A stretch of DNA of 15,364 nucleotides from Flavobacteriaceae bacterium. Lineage in GTDB: Bacteria > Bacteroidota > Bacteroidia > Flavobacteriales > Flavobacteriaceae. This document shows positions 1 to 6,095 of this stretch, in pieces. The translations under genes and the position numbers were made by a program. The notes beneath the pieces are model-generated. The model ran no database searches. It was not told where the DNA came from and worked only from the letters and a program-made list of their open reading frames with translations. The first letter of the stretch is position 1; the number at the start of each line of letters is the position of its first letter. The stretch lies in NCBI GenBank assembly GCA_014763515.1, contig JACXVH010000011.1, positions 1 to 15,364 on the forward strand, read 5' to 3'.

Positions 1-29
1 TTTCTCAAAGAGAATTAATAATTAAAACC

Positions 30-42
30 AACGGCAACCGTT
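30..42 (-). terminator. Possible weak hairpin terminator after the small-gene operon
   Basis: Perfect 5-bp inverted repeat AACGG / CCGTT around a 3-nt loop. It overlaps the stop codon of the 53-aa gene and on the minus-strand transcript is followed by GGTTTTAATT. The stem is short and only four U residues follow, so it could be a weak intrinsic terminator or chance. Confidence 0.3.
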
Positions 43-202
43 ATTTAAATGAATTATCTTTTAAAAAAGTTATCATTCCGTCAAACATTTCAGAAAAAAA
101 AGTCAAAACGATATTTAAAAATTCATATAAAATCACAAGAATAATTTTTAAACCTACAAAAGGGAAAATCAAGAAAAACCCTATAAATTTTAATACTCTC
201 AT
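41..202 (-). CDS. Small hydrophobic membrane peptide, 53 aa, unknown function
   Basis: I do not recognise this protein. It runs from ATG (202-200) to TAA (43-41). The start overlaps the stop codon of the preceding 75-aa gene in a TAATG junction, the classic layout for translational coupling, and this is the main reason to believe so short a frame. The product begins MRVLKFIGFF and is strongly hydrophobic from about residue 6 to 36, consistent with one long or two short membrane helices. A short tail (about residues 37-53) carries the few acidic residues. It looks like an inner-membrane peptide. Small membrane proteins of this kind occur in phage modules, toxin-antitoxin pairs and integrative elements, but nothing in the sequence picks one of these. 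The opposite strand is also open here (see rejected items), but its frame has no coupled neighbour. Confidence 0.5.
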   Translation of the reverse strand: MRVLKFIGFFLIFPFVGLKIILVILYEFLNIVLTFFSEMFDGMITFLKDNSFK

Positions 203-429
203 TATCTTATAAATTTTGAAACTTTTAATATTTGTACCTCTATATCTTTTATTTGATTAATAACTTTTTGTAAATCTTGTTTTATCAAATCAAGGCATAC
301 CGTCGGAACTGGACAGCATTTATATTCGTTTAAATCATATTCAATAACAGATTTTTCTATTTTTAAACGGTATAGTTCTTTATTCAATTCGTGAATTTTT
401 AAAACGTAAGGGTTAGCTAAAGCACTCAT
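202..429 (-). CDS. Small helical-hairpin protein with Cys-rich turn, 75 aa, unknown function
   Basis: I do not recognise a family. The 75-residue product is predicted by eye to be two amphipathic helices, about residues 10-36 and 46-72, both rich in Leu, Ile, Lys and Glu in heptad-like spacing. They are joined by a turn CCPVPTVC containing three cysteines (Cys38, Cys39, Cys45). This suggests an antiparallel coiled-coil hairpin; the cysteines could bind metal or form a disulfide, but that is conjecture. There is no signal peptide. The start ATG (429-427) lies inside the end of the upstream 108-aa gene (17-nt overlap), and its stop overlaps the start of the 53-aa gene, so the three are probably co-translated and work together. 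Confidence 0.6.
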   Translation of the reverse strand: MSALANPYVLKIHELNKELYRLKIEKSVIEYDLNEYKCCPVPTVCLDLIKQDLQKVINQIKDIEVQILKVSKFIR

Positions 430-739
430 ATTTATAAATCAATTTTGTTAGTAATTCCTTATTTGTTTTTGCAGTAATTACAAGTTCGACATCGGGACGT
501 TTCGACATTTTGACAGACACAAAATAAACGCCCCCAACTTTTTCCAAGATTGAAAGCCGAACGCCAATTTTTGTATTCTTTAAGTGTAGAGTAATAAAAG
601 TTTCCCCAAACATAGAAGTTTTTAAAAATGGGGAAAACTTACGACGGATTGAAAGAAAATTAACCGCATTTTTGTTCATTCTATCAACTGATAAACAAAG
701 TATTTGTTGATAGTTTTTTGATTTTGTTTTTGTATTCAT
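413..739 (-). CDS. Small basic protein, 108 aa, unknown function
   Basis: First gene of the minus-strand small-gene operon; I do not recognise it. The product has 20 Lys/Arg against 7 Asp/Glu, no signal peptide and no membrane segment. The middle (about residues 40-90) alternates hydrophobic and polar residues as in a beta-rich fold, and a short helix follows at the C-terminus. Such a small, highly basic, beta-rich protein could bind nucleic acid, but no motif proves this. The ATG (739-737) is two bases downstream of a 21-bp perfect palindrome, and the leader holds further inverted repeats, so autoregulation or control by a dimeric repressor is plausible. It overlaps the next gene by 17 nt. 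Confidence 0.6.
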   Translation of the reverse strand: MNTKTKSKNYQQILCLSVDRMNKNAVNFLSIRRKFSPFLKTSMFGETFITLHLKNTKIGVRLSILEKVGGVYFVSVKMSKRPDVELVITAKTNKELLTKLIYKYECFS

Positions 740-741
740 AT

Positions 742-762
742 CCGAATTTTTTAAAAATTCGG
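742..762. repeat. Perfect 21-bp palindrome beside the start codon of the 108-aa gene
   Basis: Ten-base arms CCGAATTTTT and AAAAATTCGG flank one central T (position 752). It ends two bases before the ATG of the minus-strand gene, covering the place where a ribosome binds. It could be a dimer operator or an RNA hairpin that hides the start region. The GC-capped ends make it less likely to be mere AT-rich chance. Confidence 0.55.
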
Positions 763-798
763 CAAATGAACGTTGATAAATTTTGCAGAAAAATATTG

Positions 799-815
799 AC
801 TTTTTTAAAAAAAGT
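799..815. repeat. Inverted repeat in the leader of the small-gene operon
   Basis: Arms ACTTTTTT (799-806) and AAAAAAGT (808-815) around one central A. The match is perfect, but it is mostly a T-run facing an A-run, which arises easily in such AT-rich DNA. It is recorded because two more convincing inverted repeats flank it. Confidence 0.35.
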
Positions 816-844
816 TTTCTTTTTGAAAATGAAGTATAAAAAGT

Positions 845-864
845 GTATGTTTTTTAGAACATAC
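845..864. promoter_or_regulatory. Operator-like inverted repeat GTATGTT-N6-AACATAC
   Basis: Seven-base arms GTATGTT (845-851) and AACATAC (858-864) separated by TTTTAG. The site lies about 10-28 nt downstream of the start point expected from the -7 element at 879-886, a typical position for a repressor operator. Size and symmetry suit a helix-turn-helix dimer. No regulator gene is visible in the window. Confidence 0.4.
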
Positions 865-878
865 TGTATATTATAATT

Positions 879-886
879 CAAATATA
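879..886 (-). promoter_or_regulatory. Likely -7 element of the small-gene operon promoter
   Basis: On the minus strand this reads TATATTTG, a full match to the Bacteroidota -7 consensus TAnnTTTG. A clear -33 TTG is missing at the expected distance (TTATG lies about 20 nt upstream). Transcription would start near 873 and give a leader of about 130 nt before the ATG at 739. Confidence 0.4.
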
Positions 887-915
887 AATATTACTGTAAT
901 TAAGACATAATTAAG

Positions 916-946
916 TTTGAACCAATTATAAAAATAACTATTTTTG
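916..946 (+). promoter_or_regulatory. Flavobacterial promoter for the 123-aa gene
   Basis: TTTG (916-919), a 19-nt spacer and TATTTTTG (939-946) match the Bacteroidota housekeeping sigma consensus TTTG-N19-TAnnTTTG. Transcription should begin near 953, about 17 nt before the ATG at 970. It lies back to back with the promoter of the minus-strand small-gene operon. Confidence 0.6.
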
Positions 947-969
947 CGAACCCAATTAAAATAACACCA

Positions 970-1341
970 ATGGAAAATAAAAATGCAATTAAATTAATTG
1001 AGAAAATTCAAAAGAATTTATTACAAAATAAATTTAATGTTTCTGAAATCGTTGAAGATTTAAAAAAAGTTAGAGAAATTTCTATGCAAGAAAATATTCC
1101 TACCGTTACAAAATCTTTAAGATTAGCTTACGAGCATTTAGAAAAAAATAAAGCATTTTTAATTTCAATTCCGGCTGATATTGAAGAAAATGAAACAGAT
1201 TCTATCGAAGATATTTCAAAATTTTCTGATTCAAATGATATTGAAAGTTTAGAATATTATTTGTCTTTATTAACAGATTTAGGTAAGAAAAATAATATTT
1301 TAGATATAAAAGCATATAACGAAGCTTTTTTAGCTTTCTAA
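970..1341 (+). CDS. Conserved-looking acidic protein, 123 aa, unknown function
   Basis: Function unknown; I have the impression of similar short proteins in other flavobacteria but cannot verify it. The product has an N-terminal helical part (about residues 1-62) with charged heptad-like stretches, such as IKLIEKIQKNLLQ. Then comes a very acidic segment (about 69-92, rich in Asp, Glu and Ser, no Lys until Lys84), and a last helical stretch ending in AFLAF. There is no signal peptide or membrane segment, so it is probably cytosolic. The gene stands alone: a good promoter ends 23 nt before its ATG and a strong hairpin terminator begins 25 nt after its stop. Confidence 0.75.
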   Translation: MENKNAIKLIEKIQKNLLQNKFNVSEIVEDLKKVREISMQENIPTVTKSLRLAYEHLEKNKAFLISIPADIEENETDSIEDISKFSDSNDIESLEYYLSLLTDLGKKNNILDIKAYNEAFLAF

Positions 1342-1366
1342 AATTTTCTATTTTACATAATATTTT

Positions 1367-1394
1367 AAAAAATCGGTCTAGTACCGATTTTTTT
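1367..1394 (+). terminator. Rho-independent terminator after the 123-aa gene
   Basis: Eleven-base arms AAAAAATCGGT (1367-1377) and ACCGATTTTTT (1383-1393) with a 5-nt loop CTAGT, followed by T and then ATC. The A-run before the stem and the T-run after it make it potentially bidirectional, but the only gene ending here is on the plus strand. Confidence 0.8.
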
Positions 1395-1459
1395 ATCTAT
1401 AATTTAACGTAATACTCCATTATAAGTAATTAATTTTACGCTCACAATAAAAATTAGAA

Positions 1460-2068
1460 ATGCAAAAACAGAAAAAATCTAAATTACGTTTATTACATCA
1501 GTATTATAAATACACTGGTTTTTATAGGTTTATTTGGGAGAATACTAAAAAAGCTTTACTTCCAATTTTACTATTTATAGCAGTATTATTATTTATAAAT
1601 TACAGAGTAATGAGTATTAATGATATGTTACTATATATAACTAATAATTTAAGCGATACTCTAATTTTTACTGTATTTTTTATCTCAGAAAGTTTCTTAG
1701 GATTATTACCTCCAGATATATTTATTGCTTGGACTAAAAATTCTGATTCACCACTACTCTATCTTACTTTCTTAGCACTTTTATCTTTTACTGGTGGAGT
1801 GTTTTCATATTATTTTGGTAGAACGTTGTTGTTAATTCCTAAGATTAATAATTATTTAGAAGGAAGAATGACGAAACACATTCAAAATATGCAAAAATGG
1901 GGAGGCTTACTTATTGCTGTAGGAGCTCTTTTACCATTACCTTTTGCTATGGCATGCTTGGCAGCCGGAATGATTAGATTTTCGGAGCGTTATTTCTTTT
2001 TATTTGCTTCATTAAGATTCTTGCGTTTTGTTATTTATGGATATGCCATTTATTCTGCTTTATCATGA
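1460..2068 (+). CDS. VTT/DedA-like (SNARE-associated) integral membrane protein
   Basis: A 202-aa inner-membrane protein of the VTT-domain (DedA/YqaA-like) superfamily. DedA-type proteins are linked to lipid flipping or transport and envelope homeostasis; the substrate here cannot be read from sequence. A basic N-terminus (MQKQKKSKLR) precedes a hydrophobic helix at about 32-48. The VTT-like core spans about 60-195, with the hairpin-like segment around ESFLGLLPPDIFIAW, the glycine-rich GGVFSYYFGR, and the re-entrant-like LLPLPFAMACLAAGM followed by Arg-containing RFLRF near the C-terminus. It is the first gene of a three-gene membrane operon; its stop overlaps the next start (ATGA). A possible -7 box TAATTTTA lies at 1431-1438, but no good -33 accompanies it. 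Confidence 0.75.
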   Translation: MQKQKKSKLRLLHQYYKYTGFYRFIWENTKKALLPILLFIAVLLFINYRVMSINDMLLYITNNLSDTLIFTVFFISESFLGLLPPDIFIAWTKNSDSPLLYLTFLALLSFTGGVFSYYFGRTLLLIPKINNYLEGRMTKHIQNMQKWGGLLIAVGALLPLPFAMACLAAGMIRFSERYFFLFASLRFLRFVIYGYAIYSALS

Positions 2069-2349
2069 TAAAATTTTTTAAAATTATTGCCTTATTAGAG
2101 GGCGTTTCTTTGTTAGTATTATTTTCAAATATGATGGTTACCAAAAATTTGAATTTAGATTTATATAAAACATTATTATTTCCTATTGGAATTACACACG
2201 GAATTTTATTCCTATTATACATTTCTTTGGCAACATTATTAAAATTTGAATTAAAGTGGGATTTTAAAAAATATTTTGTTATTTGTATATCATCAGTTCT
2301 TCCTTTTGGAACTTTTTATGTAGAAAAGAAATATTTAAAAGAAGTTTAG
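2065..2349 (+). CDS. DUF3817 family small membrane protein
   Basis: A 94-aa protein with about three membrane helices (residues 5-23, 37-60 and 70-86). The N-terminal motif FKIIALLEGVS, the central HGILFLLY and the C-terminal PFGTF are typical of the DUF3817 (YdzA-like) family, whose function is unknown. It overlaps the upstream VTT gene by 4 nt, and its TAG stop directly abuts the ATG of the mechanosensitive channel gene, so all three are very likely translated from one mRNA. Co-expression hints at a shared membrane role, but no activity is established. Confidence 0.75.
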   Translation: MIKFFKIIALLEGVSLLVLFSNMMVTKNLNLDLYKTLLFPIGITHGILFLLYISLATLLKFELKWDFKKYFVICISSVLPFGTFYVEKKYLKEV

Positions 2350-3588
2350 ATGAAATTATTTAATTGGGCAGATAAATTACTAATTGATCTTGGCGTAGGC
2401 GAAACTATTTCAGCCTATGTTAATTTATTGATTAATATTATCATTTTAGTAGTTATTGCTTACATATTAGATTATATATTTAAAAAAGTATTAATCATTA
2501 TACTTGCTATAATAGCTGCTAAAACTAAATCTACTTTCGATGATTTTTTAGTAGCCAATAAAACTGCAAAATATATTGCACATTTAATTCCATTACTTTT
2601 TATTTACAAAACGGTTCCTGTAATCTTAACTGATTTTACAAAATGGGAAAGTTTTTTTGAAAAAGGAATTAAAATTTATATCATTTTACTTTCGCTTTGG
2701 ATTATTCGAAGTGTATTTAATGCTTTAAAAGATTACTTAAAGGAAAAACCACGATTTAGCGATAAACCTATTGACAGTTATATTCAAGTAATAATGATTT
2801 TACTTTGGATGTTTGGAATCTTTTCGTTTATTTCTATATTATTTAATATAGAAAAAGTTACCTTTTTAACAGCTTTTGGTTCCATTTCAGCGATTATAAT
2901 CTTAATATTTAGAGATACAATTTTAGGGTTTGTAGCCAGTATTTCCGTATCTGTTAATGATATGGTTCGAATTGGAGATTGGATCACTATGGAAAAATTT
3001 GGCGCAGACGGAGATGTTATTGAAATTAACTTAGCAACTGTAAAAGTTAGAAATTTCGATAACACAACTACCACCATTCCAACATATAGTTTAATCTCAG
3101 ATAGTTTCAAGAATTGGAGAGGAATGTTAAATTCTGATGGTAGAAGAATTAAACGTCATATTCTTATAAAATCGAGTACTGTACGATTCATAAAAGACAA
3201 AGAATTAGATTATTTTAAATCAATTCAACATATTTCATCCTATATAGAACATAGACAAGCTGATATTAATAAATTCAACGAGAATAATAATATTGATAAA
3301 TCGGTTATCGTTAATGGAAGAAACTTAACGAATCTGGGACTATTCAGAAAATATATAAACCAATACATAGTATCACATCCTGGAATTAATAAAGATATGA
3401 TGATAATGGTTCGTCATTTACAGCCTACAGAAATGGGAATTCCTTTAGAAATTTATTGTTTTTCAAAAGATAAAGTATGGAGTAACTATGAACATATTAT
3501 GGCCGATATTTTTGATCATGTTATTGCTTCAGTAAACTATTTCGATTTAGAAATTAACGAAATATCAACATTTGGTAAAATTAATTAA
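2350..3588 (+). CDS. ybdG: MscS-family mechanosensitive ion channel, YbdG type
   Basis: A 412-aa inner-membrane channel of the MscS superfamily, close in length to E. coli YbdG (about 415 aa), a miniconductance channel tied to osmotic stress. Several membrane helices occupy about residues 15-200. The pore-lining helix and following beta domain contain TAFGSISAIIILIFRDTILG, then NDMVRIGDWI and FGADGDV. The MscS beta domain continues with VKVRNFDNTTTTIPTYSL and SDSFKNWRGM. The C-terminal region (about 265-412) retains YbdG-specific blocks such as TNLGLFRKYINQY, MMIMVRHL, GIPLEIYCF and ADIFDHV. It starts immediately after the DUF3817 stop, as the last gene of the operon. No terminator hairpin is evident before the ompA-like promoter; the short gap holds T-runs only. 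Confidence 0.88.
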   Translation: MKLFNWADKLLIDLGVGETISAYVNLLINIIILVVIAYILDYIFKKVLIIILAIIAAKTKSTFDDFLVANKTAKYIAHLIPLLFIYKTVPVILTDFTKWESFFEKGIKIYIILLSLWIIRSVFNALKDYLKEKPRFSDKPIDSYIQVIMILLWMFGIFSFISILFNIEKVTFLTAFGSISAIIILIFRDTILGFVASISVSVNDMVRIGDWITMEKFGADGDVIEINLATVKVRNFDNTTTTIPTYSLISDSFKNWRGMLNSDGRRIKRHILIKSSTVRFIKDKELDYFKSIQHISSYIEHRQADINKFNENNNIDKSVIVNGRNLTNLGLFRKYINQYIVSHPGINKDMMIMVRHLQPTEMGIPLEIYCFSKDKVWSNYEHIMADIFDHVIASVNYFDLEINEISTFGKIN

Positions 3589-3605
3589 CATTTTAAGGTT
3601 TTTTT

Positions 3606-3634
3606 TTTGGTTTGAAACAATTTGTCTATTTTCG
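3606..3634 (+). promoter_or_regulatory. Probable promoter of the OmpA-family gene
   Basis: TTTG (3606-3609), a 17-nt spacer and TATTTTCG (3627-3634; one mismatch to TAnnTTTG) precede the chosen ATG at 3658 by 23 nt. A separate, strong promoter is expected for an abundant outer-membrane protein downstream of a channel gene. Confidence 0.45.
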
Positions 3635-3657
3635 CTAAAAATTATAAAAACTATAAA

Positions 3658-4920
3658 ATGAAACAATTACTTAAAGTTTTTTCATTAGTTGCTTTAACCA
3701 CTTGTACTGTTAATGCACAAGAGAATAAAGAGAATTCATCAGAAAATGGAAACTATAACAAATGGTCAATTAACGTTAACGCTGGATTAAGCAAACCAAC
3801 TGCTCCATTTTCGGTTAATTACTATGCTGCTAACACAAACTTTATTCATGGAGATTTAGGTGTTAGATACATGTTTAACAATAAATTCGGTTTAAAATTA
3901 GATTTTGGTTTAGATACTTTCAAAAATAAATCAGAATCAAATAGCTTTGATGGAAAATACTACCGTTCAAGTTTACAAGGAGTTGTAAATTTAGGTAGAG
4001 TTTTAAGTTTCGAAGATTGGACACAAAAATTAAACCTTCAAGCTCATTCTGGTTTAGGATTTTCATTTATGACAAATGATAATTTTGATGGAAATGACGA
4101 TATGACAAATTTTATTTTAGGTTTAACTGCTCAATATAAAATTTCTAATCGCGTTGCCCTAAACGCAGATTTTTCAATGATTAACAATGTTAACCAACAA
4201 TATACTTTTGATGGTTACGAAGATCCTGCAGTAAAAGAAGATAGAGGTTTCAACAGTACGTTATATAACTTCTCATTAGGACTTTCTATTTATTTAGGTA
4301 AAAACAAAACTCATGCAGATTGGTATGTTGTTGATAAAGACGCTGAAAGATATGCTGCTTTAGAAAAAAGAGTTGCTGATCTTGAAGTTATGTTAAATGA
4401 TACAGACCGTGATGGTGTGCCAGATTATTTAGATGTTGAACCAAACACTATGGCTGCTGGTATTGATGTTGATACTAAAGGTAGAGGAATCGATTTAAAT
4501 AAAAATGGAGTTCCAGATCAAATTGAAGATTATATCAACAAAAAGAAAGGACATAATGCTGCTGAAGGTACTTCTTTAGAAGAAATTATCAATGGTGGTT
4601 ATGTAAATGTTTATTTCGATTTCAATTCAACACAACCTACAAATTCATCTTACGGAGCTATTAACTTTATTGTTAATTACTTAAAATCAAACAATGGAAA
4701 ATCAGTTGATGTTGTAGGATATGCTGATGAAATTGGTGATTCAGATTATAACAGAAATTTATCTGGTGCTCGTGCTGAAGCAGTTAAAGCTATAATTGTT
4801 AAAGCTGGTATTGACGCTAACAGAATGGTTATTAAACCACAAGGTGAAGATAACTCAGTTGATGTAAAATCTAAAGCTGCTAGGAAATTAGTTAGAAGAG
4901 TAACTTTCAAATTGAATTAA
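3658..4920 (+). CDS. OmpA-family outer-membrane protein with TSP3-like calcium repeat
   Basis: Start chosen at ATG 3658, not the in-frame TTG at 3622. The ATG directly precedes a typical signal peptide (MKQLLKVFSLVALTTCTVNA, cleavage before Gln21), and the TTG lies upstream of the expected transcription start. The mature protein has a beta-barrel-like region (about residues 30-225, alternating aromatic/glycine strands ending in a strand LYNFSLGLSIYLG). A short coiled segment follows, then Asp-rich thrombospondin type 3-like repeats near 246-290 (DTDRDGVPDYLD, DLNKNGVPD) that probably bind calcium. A C-terminal OmpA peptidoglycan-binding domain (about 315-420) contains VYFDFNS, GYADEIGD and LSGARAEAV, with the Asp and Arg expected to contact diaminopimelate. 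Role: anchoring outer membrane to cell wall. Length 420 aa. It is monocistronic, with promoter and terminator. Confidence 0.9.
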   Translation: MKQLLKVFSLVALTTCTVNAQENKENSSENGNYNKWSINVNAGLSKPTAPFSVNYYAANTNFIHGDLGVRYMFNNKFGLKLDFGLDTFKNKSESNSFDGKYYRSSLQGVVNLGRVLSFEDWTQKLNLQAHSGLGFSFMTNDNFDGNDDMTNFILGLTAQYKISNRVALNADFSMINNVNQQYTFDGYEDPAVKEDRGFNSTLYNFSLGLSIYLGKNKTHADWYVVDKDAERYAALEKRVADLEVMLNDTDRDGVPDYLDVEPNTMAAGIDVDTKGRGIDLNKNGVPDQIEDYINKKKGHNAAEGTSLEEIINGGYVNVYFDFNSTQPTNSSYGAINFIVNYLKSNNGKSVDVVGYADEIGDSDYNRNLSGARAEAVKAIIVKAGIDANRMVIKPQGEDNSVDVKSKAARKLVRRVTFKLN

Positions 4921-4950
4921 TATATTAACAATTAATTCTTAATAACTTTT

Positions 4951-4983
4951 ATGACCTCTGAGCAATCAGGGGTTATTTTTTTT
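4951..4983 (+). terminator. Rho-independent terminator after the OmpA-family gene
   Basis: Eleven-base-pair stem, ATGACCTCTGA (4951-4961) with TCAGGGGTTAT (4966-4976), including two G-U pairs, closed by a GCAA (GNRA) tetraloop and followed by a run of eight T in all. One of the clearest terminators in the window. Confidence 0.85.
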
Positions 4984-5014
4984 CTAACTTTAAGTAAATC
5001 AAAATGCTACTGCT

Positions 5015-5413
5015 ATGAAAACTAAAGATGAAGTAATTTTAGAAATTCGTGGTGAATCTATTGGAGATGTTTTTGAAACTTCTACGCTAGAAGAAAAATT
5101 CCAAAATCAAACTTTGCGTCCTATTTTAAAATTTCAAAACGATTTGTTTATTGAGGTTTTTAAAAATTATGTAACTAAACAAAAAGGAGTTTTTTTTAGT
5201 TTATCGCCAGAAAAGAAAATGCAGTATATCGAAAATTCAATTCAGCGCGATATAAAGTTTAGAAATTCTTTGAAAGGAATTATTATTGGAATGTTTACTA
5301 TTTCAGAATACAAAGAATATATTCTAAATTCATCAAACTTAAACAAAAGAATGATGAATTTATTAATAGAACGCTTAAAAAGTCAAATACAACTTTTTGA
5401 AGAAAATTTTTAA
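5015..5413 (+). CDS. Helical protein of unknown function, 132 aa (flavobacterial family)
   Basis: Cytosolic-looking protein of 132 residues with no signal peptide or membrane helix. Its composition is mostly helical: an N-terminal segment, then LEEKFQNQTLRPILKFQNDL, a middle stretch around LSPEKKMQYIENSIQRD, and a charged C-terminal helix (NKRMMNLLIERLKSQIQ). From memory, related flavobacterial proteins are sometimes labelled 'glyoxalase'. This product has no histidine, cysteine or tryptophan and no VOC-fold metal ligands, so I do not accept that name. A possible -7 box TAACTTTA lies at 4985-4992, just after the ompA terminator. The stop codon interlocks with that of the convergent DUF2461 gene. 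Confidence 0.75.
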   Translation: MKTKDEVILEIRGESIGDVFETSTLEEKFQNQTLRPILKFQNDLFIEVFKNYVTKQKGVFFSLSPEKKMQYIENSIQRDIKFRNSLKGIIIGMFTISEYKEYILNSSNLNKRMMNLLIERLKSQIQLFEENF

Positions 5414-6075
5414 TACAAACTTTCTCCGTTAAGATCTGTTGTTAAGACAGCACTCATATAATCAAAGAATGGTCGCATCGCTGCAAAAGTAGCTAAAACC
5501 TCTTTTGGAAAATCTTTAGATAAAACTTCTTTATTTGTAAAACTTCTCATTACTAAGTACTGTTTTTTCTTAATTAAATCAATATCTGGATGGGTTTTAT
5601 CAAATCCTTTTGGAGCTGTTACTAACTCCTCTCCTTTTAATTCTCCAAAGAAATTTTTAAACTCTTGAGAATTGATAATCTCTCTAAATTCAGAAGCATC
5701 AATTCTTAACTCTTTTCTAATTCTCAATAAATCCTCTTTATTTGGATCCCAAAATCCACCACCAATAAAACTGTTATTATTTTCTATGTGTAAATAATAA
5801 CCTCCACGCAACATTGGTTTTGTTCTTCTATAATCGGCGCTAAAATGAGATTTATAAGGTGTTTTATCTTTAGAAAAACGAACATCGCGGTAAATTCTAA
5901 AAACATTTACTTTTTCAATACTATCTACTTTTCCTAATTCGAAACCAATTTCATTAAAAAACTCCTTTGCCTTTTTTTGTACGTTTTCAAAAGTAGGTTT
6001 ATTAATAGTAAACCAATCTTTATTATTGTTTTCTTTTAAATTCTTTAAAAAATCAAAAATATCCTGAGTTATCAT
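5410..6075 (-). CDS. DUF2461 (TIGR02453) family protein
   Basis: A 221-aa soluble protein of the DUF2461/TIGR02453 family, biochemical role unknown. Family features visible: N-terminal FDFLKNLKENNNKDWF; the central FRIYRDVRFSKDKTPYKSHF block (about residues 59-78), the most conserved part, with Arg, Asp and Lys residues; GGYYLHIE and GGGFWDP (about 91-110); then C-terminal helices with QYLVMRSF. The length is normal for the family. It begins 20 nt after the mgsA stop on the same strand with no terminator between, so it is probably co-transcribed with mgsA. Its TAA overlaps the stop codon of the convergent 132-aa gene by 4 nt, leaving no space for a dedicated terminator. Confidence 0.85.
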   Translation of the reverse strand: MITQDIFDFLKNLKENNNKDWFTINKPTFENVQKKAKEFFNEIGFELGKVDSIEKVNVFRIYRDVRFSKDKTPYKSHFSADYRRTKPMLRGGYYLHIENNNSFIGGGFWDPNKEDLLRIRKELRIDASEFREIINSQEFKNFFGELKGEELVTAPKGFDKTHPDIDLIKKKQYLVMRSFTNKEVLSKDFPKEVLATFAAMRPFFDYMSAVLTTDLNGESLY

Positions 6076-6095
6076 TTTTATTTTAAAGTTACAAA

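Noticed and set aside
3..212. Plus-strand frame open from the left edge to a TAA at 210-212, possible C-terminal gene fragment of 69 codons.
   Set aside because: It lies antisense to the 53-aa minus-strand gene, whose TAATG coupling to its neighbour is stronger evidence; the plus-strand product is Lys/Ile/Asn-rich with no recognisable motif. Cannot be fully excluded without sequence to the left.
684..881. Minus-strand 65-aa frame upstream of the 108-aa gene.
   Set aside because: It would begin at a TTG inside the -7 promoter box, is Lys/Phe/Ile-rich in the pattern of translated AT-rich DNA, and overlaps the real gene start in another frame.
2784..3110. Minus-strand 108-aa frame opposite the mechanosensitive channel gene.
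   Set aside because: Fully antisense to the conserved pore and beta domain of the channel; no family resemblance and no promoter.
3622..3657. TTG start giving the OmpA-family protein 12 extra N-terminal residues.
   Set aside because: It would place non-hydrophobic residues before a well-formed signal peptide and lies upstream of the predicted -7 box; ATG 3658 is better.
5015..5413. Naming the 132-aa protein a glyoxalase.
   Set aside because: No histidine and no VOC-type metal ligands are present; left as unknown function.
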